From positions 1 to 64,000 of the forward strand of contig NZ_REBN01000201.1 in assembly GCF_007692705.1 (NCBI RefSeq): a stretch of 64,000 bases of DNA. The letters run 5' to 3'. The notes under the pieces are model-generated. The model was not told the origin of the DNA. It ran no database searches and saw only the letters and a list, made by a program, of their open reading frames with translations. How positions within the stretch are numbered: the stretch's first letter is position 1; the number at the start of each line of letters is the position of its first letter. The position numbers and the translations under genes are program-made. The stretch comes from Mongoliibacter sp. (GTDB lineage: Bacteria > Bacteroidota > Bacteroidia > Cytophagales > Cyclobacteriaceae). Shown here piece by piece: positions 59,160 through 64,000 of the stretch.

Positions 59160-59888
59160 TCATTTGATAAAGGCATCCAAATCGGATGCCTCTTTTTTTG
59201 AAGTATCCTCCCTCACTTGTAGAAAAATACCACTCACAATCAAATAGTGGCCGAAGGCAAATGAAAGGATAATTAATATGTGAATAAATTGATTGGTCAA
59301 TTCCAGGTCTAATCCTGCTAAGATATCACTGAGATAAAAAAGTATAAGTCCATAAAGAACTGTAAAATAGCTTTTTCGAGAGACATAAAACCTCCTATCC
59401 AGCGCTAAAACCATACTGAAGCATGCAATTATACCATATATGATGCCTAAGAGGAAAAATTCTTCCATTTCTGGCGTGACAATCCATACCAATGCTCCGA
59501 TTATTAAAATAGCGGCAATTTCCGGCCATCTTTTAATTTTGTCACTAGAGACTTCTTTTTTATTGTATTTATGAGATGTCATAAACATATAAGCATACCC
59601 AACCTGCGCTACCAGAAAACTACTGAGGCTAATCATCTTAAAGAAATTTTCGTCTTCAATTATTATTAGAACATCTCCTAAAAAAGAGAAAAACGTAGCT
59701 ACAAGTAAAATTGGAATCAATTTATGATTTGACCGCTGAAAACATTTAAAAATCAATACCATCAAAGTGGGAAGTATAAAAAACTTAGATGCAAAGAAGA
59801 GACCCTGTTGATCAAGTAACAAAAAAGTAATACTACTTAGTATAAATAAAAAGTAGATTTTGACCAAATATTCTTTCCAACTCAACAT
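59160..59888 (-). CDS. Lysoplasmalogenase (YhhN/TMEM86 family)-like membrane protein
   Basis: Eight-TM pattern; FLGDVLIIIEDENFF, AQVGYAYMF, YGLILFYLSDILAGL, YLIVSG. Confidence 0.75.
   Translation of the reverse strand: MLSWKEYLVKIYFLFILSSITFLLLDQQGLFFASKFFILPTLMVLIFKCFQRSNHKLIPILLVATFFSFLGDVLIIIEDENFFKMISLSSFLVAQVGYAYMFMTSHKYNKKEVSSDKIKRWPEIAAILIIGALVWIVTPEMEEFFLLGIIYGIIACFSMVLALDRRFYVSRKSYFTVLYGLILFYLSDILAGLDLELTNQFIHILIILSFAFGHYLIVSGIFLQVREDTSKKEASDLDAFIK
59171..59199 (+). terminator. Plus-strand intrinsic terminator lying within the 3' coding end of the convergent gene
   Basis: AGGCATCC-AAATC-GGATGCCT-CTTTTTTT. Confidence 0.75.
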
Positions 59889-60074
59889 GGCTTTACAAAA
59901 TGTAGATGACTAAAATAATCTGAAAGATTGGAAATTAAAATGTTGATTTTCAGTAAAGTTTCAGTTGGACTTTAGGGAAATAATAATTTTCGCAATTTTT
60001 TTTTCTTATTTAATTAGTAGGTTTTGTTTTATGATTATTTCAATACGTGATGGCACCGCCATTCATATAAAAAA

Positions 60075-61637
60075 CTAAAAGCTATACCGCTCAATAAAAA
60101 ATGCAGTTTTTCTTGTTCCTTCTTCATCTTTCAACCTTCCCTTTCCAGATACTAATAATTTCCCATTTTGATCGAAATGAACTTTTATACTGCTCAACTC
60201 AACAGTTTTCTGATCATGATCAAAAGGAATTTTTTTATTTAGGTATTTTGTTTTTTCATTTTCAAAATAAGAACAAAGAATATCTTTTCCGTCAAAATAG
60301 GCATAAATGACTTTATCCTGATCTTGAGAAAGTGCTCCTGAAGCGGTAGGTAAAAATTGCATCGTGGCTGATAAAGGAATTCGGTGGTAATGAATGATCT
60401 CCTACATCTCGTTTAAATGTATTAAATGGGCAGCATAGGCTATATACTCGCAACTGAGTCGGTATGGCCTTGTCCTATCTTTATATGCACCCGGAACTAG
60501 GGGCAATTCTCTCGAGAATCTATTGCCAGGAAAATATTTATTCTTTTTCGTAAAACTTTCAATAAAACTTCTTTGATAATCGGATTCGCTTTTGAGTTGA
60601 GAGCCAAACTGCTCGAAATGATGCCAAACACCGTTCTCTGAAGTTTCCAGACCCCAAAGTTCCAGGGTCTCCTTCAAATATGGAATTCTTCCTGTTTTTA
60701 TCCTTCTGTCCATCCTCTTTTTCTTACCAAAGGGAATGGTACTGTCATGTTCATCAAAAAATCCAGGCAAATCATTCAAATAGCTTCTCCAAAGTGAGAA
60801 TTCTTCAAACTCATTGATAAATATATTAATCAGACCAGAACTATGGTAATTGTTACGGGGTCCAAAAACACCTGAGTAAACCTTATCTCCTTTAAAATCA
60901 GTAGCTAATAGGGTTCTGTAATTGGTTCGTTTATCCTCAAGTAGGTCAAAGGTACCTTTTTCAATGATTTCACCTTTTGGTGATACCGTAACCATATGTA
61001 ACAAGTCATTTTGCTGTGCATCTTTCTTTCGTGCCAATACAATAAGACTTTTTGCATCATTCTGCTTATTGGCTGATAGCACCTCGAAAGAATTGTCAAA
61101 TAGTAATTTTCGATTAATGTTTTCCGGTTGAAGGTGGTCTACAGATTGTAGCATCAATCCAGCTGCATTGCGCCCAAGCACTAGGCTATTCATTCCGAAA
61201 GAATGAAAATCGGTAACTTCAGACAGTTCTGAGCTTCTAAAAGGTATTACACTTAATTGTCCTGACTCTGAATTGATGGATATTATAGTCAGCTCATCTA
61301 TGGTAGATTGGATGACCTTTAAAGAATAATGACTTAACAAGACAAGTTCTGGCCCGGAAATATCTGCCCATTGAAATTCCTGATGGTCCGGCATGGGAAA
61401 AGTGATTTGGGTTTCAGGCTGAAGTTCTTCATTTAAGATGAAAAATTCACCCTCTCTATTGTTGCTGATAATCTTTTTCCTTGTACTTCGAATTCCTACG
61501 ATTTTTTGGCCAACCTCATATACGCTGTAATTTTCTCCAGACCGATCTATATCAGTAGTAAACCTGGTTTCAAAATCTTGGCAAATTCCAAAAAGGGGTA
61601 TGATAAAAATGGCTAAAAAGATTTCAACACTTTTCAT
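60075..61637 (-). pseudogene. Single reading frame (hypothetical secreted protein) interrupted by one in-frame TAG at 60402-60404
   Basis: ORFs 60402..61637 and 60075..60362 share a frame: ...HLIHLNEM-TAG-EIIHYHRIPLSATMQFLPTASG...; only one stop separates them. Confidence 0.65.
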
Positions 61638-61875
61638 ATTTATTTTATAGATGCAGATATTATATTTTTCCTATAAATTACGTTGCATTTTGGGTAACTG
61701 TTCGAAGAAAACATTTTACATTCAAGTAATCAGTTATTCAAACCCAAATTTTTGGGTTAGTTTCGGTAATACCTTTTATATAAATATGGCTTTTTTGAAA
61801 TGTATCCAGGTATTTTCTTTTCTGAAAGAAAAGGATTTTTGGTAAACCATTTACCTTTTACATGTGAATTCTTCA

Positions 61876-63063
61876 TTAATTCTTGTCTTCTGGAACAAGA
61901 TATTTTTGTTGTTTGGGTAGGGTGAAAAGATAAAAAAATGCAAAAATTGAAGAAACTGCTGCTATGCTGAATACCATTGGGAAATTTTCGGATTTATTGG
62001 CAAAGACATAGCCCGATACGAGGGCCCCAATACCTATTCCAGCTTCCAAGGCAATATACATGGTAGCCAAAGCCCTACCTCTAAAAGCATCCAATGATAA
62101 ATCTATCGTCCATGCAGAAATTGTAGGAGAGTTCATCCCAACAGAAGCACCGAAAATTACTCCTCCGAAAAGTAACATCCCCTTGGTCTGCGCAAAAGCG
62201 ATGACAAACATTGCTATGGCCATAGAGAGCGTTGCAGCTTTCATTACTGGAATTCTCCCGTATCTATCTGAGGTTTTTCCGGCGATTATCCTGATGCCAA
62301 GTGATGAAAGTGTGAATACAGCAAAGAAAAGTCCTTTGTTTTTAATACCCAAGTATTCTGAATAATCCGGTATAATTGTCAGTACTGTTCCAAATGAAAA
62401 CACCGTTAACAAAAGTACCAAGGAGGGCACCAATACTCTTTTTTCTATAATTTCATGTCTATTCAATTTGAAAAGACGGATGTTCATTTTTTCTTTATCA
62501 GTTACGGTTTCTTTCAGCCTGATGATGACCAATATGGAAAGAATTGAGAAACCTGCTGAAGTATAAAATAAAGGTTGAATTCCCCATATACTGGCAATAT
62601 ACCCACCTAGTGCAGGACCAGCTGCCATTCCTAATGAACCAAATAGAGACTGGATACCCATAGCTTCTCCGCGACGGTTGAAAGGAACTATATCCGCGAC
62701 ATAAGCAGAAGTACCGGTAGGAGTGAAGCCTGTGGAAAATCCGTGAACGAATCTCAAGAAGAGAAATCCGGCTACAGAGGTGATTATGGGGTACAACAAG
62801 CTTACCACAAAGCAAATAGCCGCGCCAACTACCATAACAGGGATTCTGCCAATTTTATCTGCTAATTTACCACTGAAAGGCCTGGAAAGCCCAGCTGTCA
62901 ATGTGAAAAGTGCAATAATTAAACCTTTATAATCCTCACCACCCAAGGATGTCAGGTAAGCAGGCAATTCAGGGATAATCATATTGAAGCTCGCAAAGAA
63001 CAAAAAGGAACTCAGACAGAGTACAAAGAAGTTCAAATTGAAAAAAGGAGGGAGCAGTTTCAT
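61876..63063 (-). CDS. MFS transporter
   Basis: 12-TM pattern; GLSRPFSGKLADKIGRIPVMVVGA, RFVHGFSTGFTPTGTSAYVADIVPFNRRGEAMGIQSLFGSLGMAAGPALGGYI. Confidence 0.92.
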   Translation of the reverse strand: MKLLPPFFNLNFFVLCLSSFLFFASFNMIIPELPAYLTSLGGEDYKGLIIALFTLTAGLSRPFSGKLADKIGRIPVMVVGAAICFVVSLLYPIITSVAGFLFLRFVHGFSTGFTPTGTSAYVADIVPFNRRGEAMGIQSLFGSLGMAAGPALGGYIASIWGIQPLFYTSAGFSILSILVIIRLKETVTDKEKMNIRLFKLNRHEIIEKRVLVPSLVLLLTVFSFGTVLTIIPDYSEYLGIKNKGLFFAVFTLSSLGIRIIAGKTSDRYGRIPVMKAATLSMAIAMFVIAFAQTKGMLLFGGVIFGASVGMNSPTISAWTIDLSLDAFRGRALATMYIALEAGIGIGALVSGYVFANKSENFPMVFSIAAVSSIFAFFYLFTLPKQQKYLVPEDKN

Positions 63064-63157
63064 GAAGCTTTTGATCGGGGCATATAAATCAGTTCTTTAC
63101 ATAACTGCTGTATAAAAAAAGATTCCCAGAGCCAAAGTTCTGGAAATCTTATAGTCA

Positions 63158-64000
63158 TTAGTCTTTACTTGCTTCTTTTTCGCTTTGAGCTAGAAGGTAA
63201 GCTTTGATGAATTCACCTAATCCGCCATCTAAGACACTTTGAGCATCAGAGGTTTCATGACCTGTTCTGGCATCCTTTACCAATTTGTATGGATGTAGTA
63301 CGTAGTTTCTGATCTGGGAACCAAAGTCAATCTTCATTTTTCCGGATTCGATCTTTGCCCTTTCAGCATTCCTCTTTTCCATTTCAAGTTGATAAAGCCT
63401 AGATTTCAACATCTGCATTGCTTTTTCCCTGTTGGCAAGCTGAGATCTTTCTATCTGACAGACAACTACGATGCCTGTTGGTTTATGGGTCAACTGTACC
63501 TTGGTTTCAACCTTGTTTACATTTTGTCCTCCCGCACCTCCAGACCTGGAAGTGTGCAGCTCCACATCTGATGGATTGATTTCAATTTCAATAGAATCAT
63601 CCACTACAGGATATGCATATACAGAAGCAAAAGAAGTATGTCTTCTCCCATTACTGTCGAATGGCGAAATTCTTACAAGCCTGTGTACACCGGATTCTGA
63701 TTTTAGGAACCCGTAAGCTAATGGACCTTCAAATTCCAATGTCACGGATTTAATTCCGGCAACTTCGCCTTCCTGTAAGTCAACTTCACGGACTTTATAA
63801 CCGTTTTTCTCTCCCCACATGATATACATTCTCATCAAGATGGATGCCCAGTCATTACTTTCTGTTCCACCTGCACCGGGATTGATTTCAAGCATGGCAT
63901 TGAGTTGATCCTCTTCTTCGCCAAGCATTTTTTTCAACTCCAGGTCTTCTACTGCTTCTAGGGTTTTTTTGTATTCGGATTTGATTTCTTCTTCTGAAAC
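63158..64000 (-). CDS. prfB: Peptide chain release factor 2, 5' end beyond window
   Basis: [20 protein letters not shown] (GGQ), [18 protein letters not shown] (SPF). The frame stays open to base 64000 ([22 protein letters not shown]...), so the track start at 63937 (TTG) is an artefact. Confidence 0.95.
   Translation of the reverse strand, partial: VSEEEIKSEYKKTLEAVEDLELKKMLGEEEDQLNAMLEINPGAGGTESNDWASILMRMYIMWGEKNGYKVREVDLQEGEVAGIKSVTLEFEGPLAYGFLKSESGVHRLVRISPFDSNGRRHTSFASVYAYPVVDDSIEIEINPSDVELHTSRSGGAGGQNVNKVETKVQLTHKPTGIVVVCQIERSQLANREKAMQMLKSRLYQLEMEKRNAERAKIESGKMKIDFGSQIRNYVLHPYKLVKDARTGHETSDAQSVLDGGLGEFIKAYLLAQSEKEASKD

Noticed and set aside
61741-61758. Inverted repeat AACCCAAATTTTTGGGTT in the intergenic region upstream of the interrupted gene
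   Set aside because: Short loop and no T-run, not near a clear promoter; insufficient to call a terminator or operator
61651-61845. 64-aa plus-strand ORF in the 61.6-61.9 kb gap
   Set aside because: Composition looks like AT-rich noise, no start signal and no recognisable motif
63158-63937. prfB start at 63937 in the track
   Set aside because: Initiates at an internal TTG; the frame is open to the window edge, so the gene is truncated rather than short. Any RF2 programmed frameshift site would be outside the window

Overview
The window looks like a chromosomal segment from a Bacteroidota genome; protein styles suggest Cytophagales/Cyclobacteriaceae, which is an inference. It is densely coded and mostly housekeeping. 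I saw no rRNA, tRNA, IS element, prophage or CRISPR array. From left to right it contains: (i) a SusC/SusD-GH18-LacI-ROK glycan-utilisation-like locus (1-8.2 kb) convergent with a ROK-regulator/FG-GAP-VCBS/vanadium-haloperoxidase operon (8.2-14.1 kb); (ii) a W/Y-rich DUF6600-like protein with an SR-repeat tail, a MORN protein, KAS III, MBL, SRAP and YheT-like genes; (iii) PDH E2, HslV and a TetR-fold + AarF/ABC1 kinase pair; (iv) ABC-F and the T9SS plug protein, convergent with a stand-alone Cas6-like endoribonuclease, then YchF; (v) ferredoxin, LuxC-like reductase, AtoE, aconitase, a porin, a hybrid PAS histidine kinase, two AI-2E proteins and a CDF transporter; (vi) peptidases, Lrp, NUDIX, MATE, thioesterase, MFS and an edge-truncated prfB. 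The most interesting observations are: the solitary Cas6-like gene with no array or other cas genes; the COQ9-like/COQ8-like pair; a reading frame split by a single in-frame TAG (60075-61637); two ROK proteins lacking the zinc motif; and a dense cluster of TGAAATA/TATTTCA words upstream of hslV. Family names come from reading the sequence, not from database searches.
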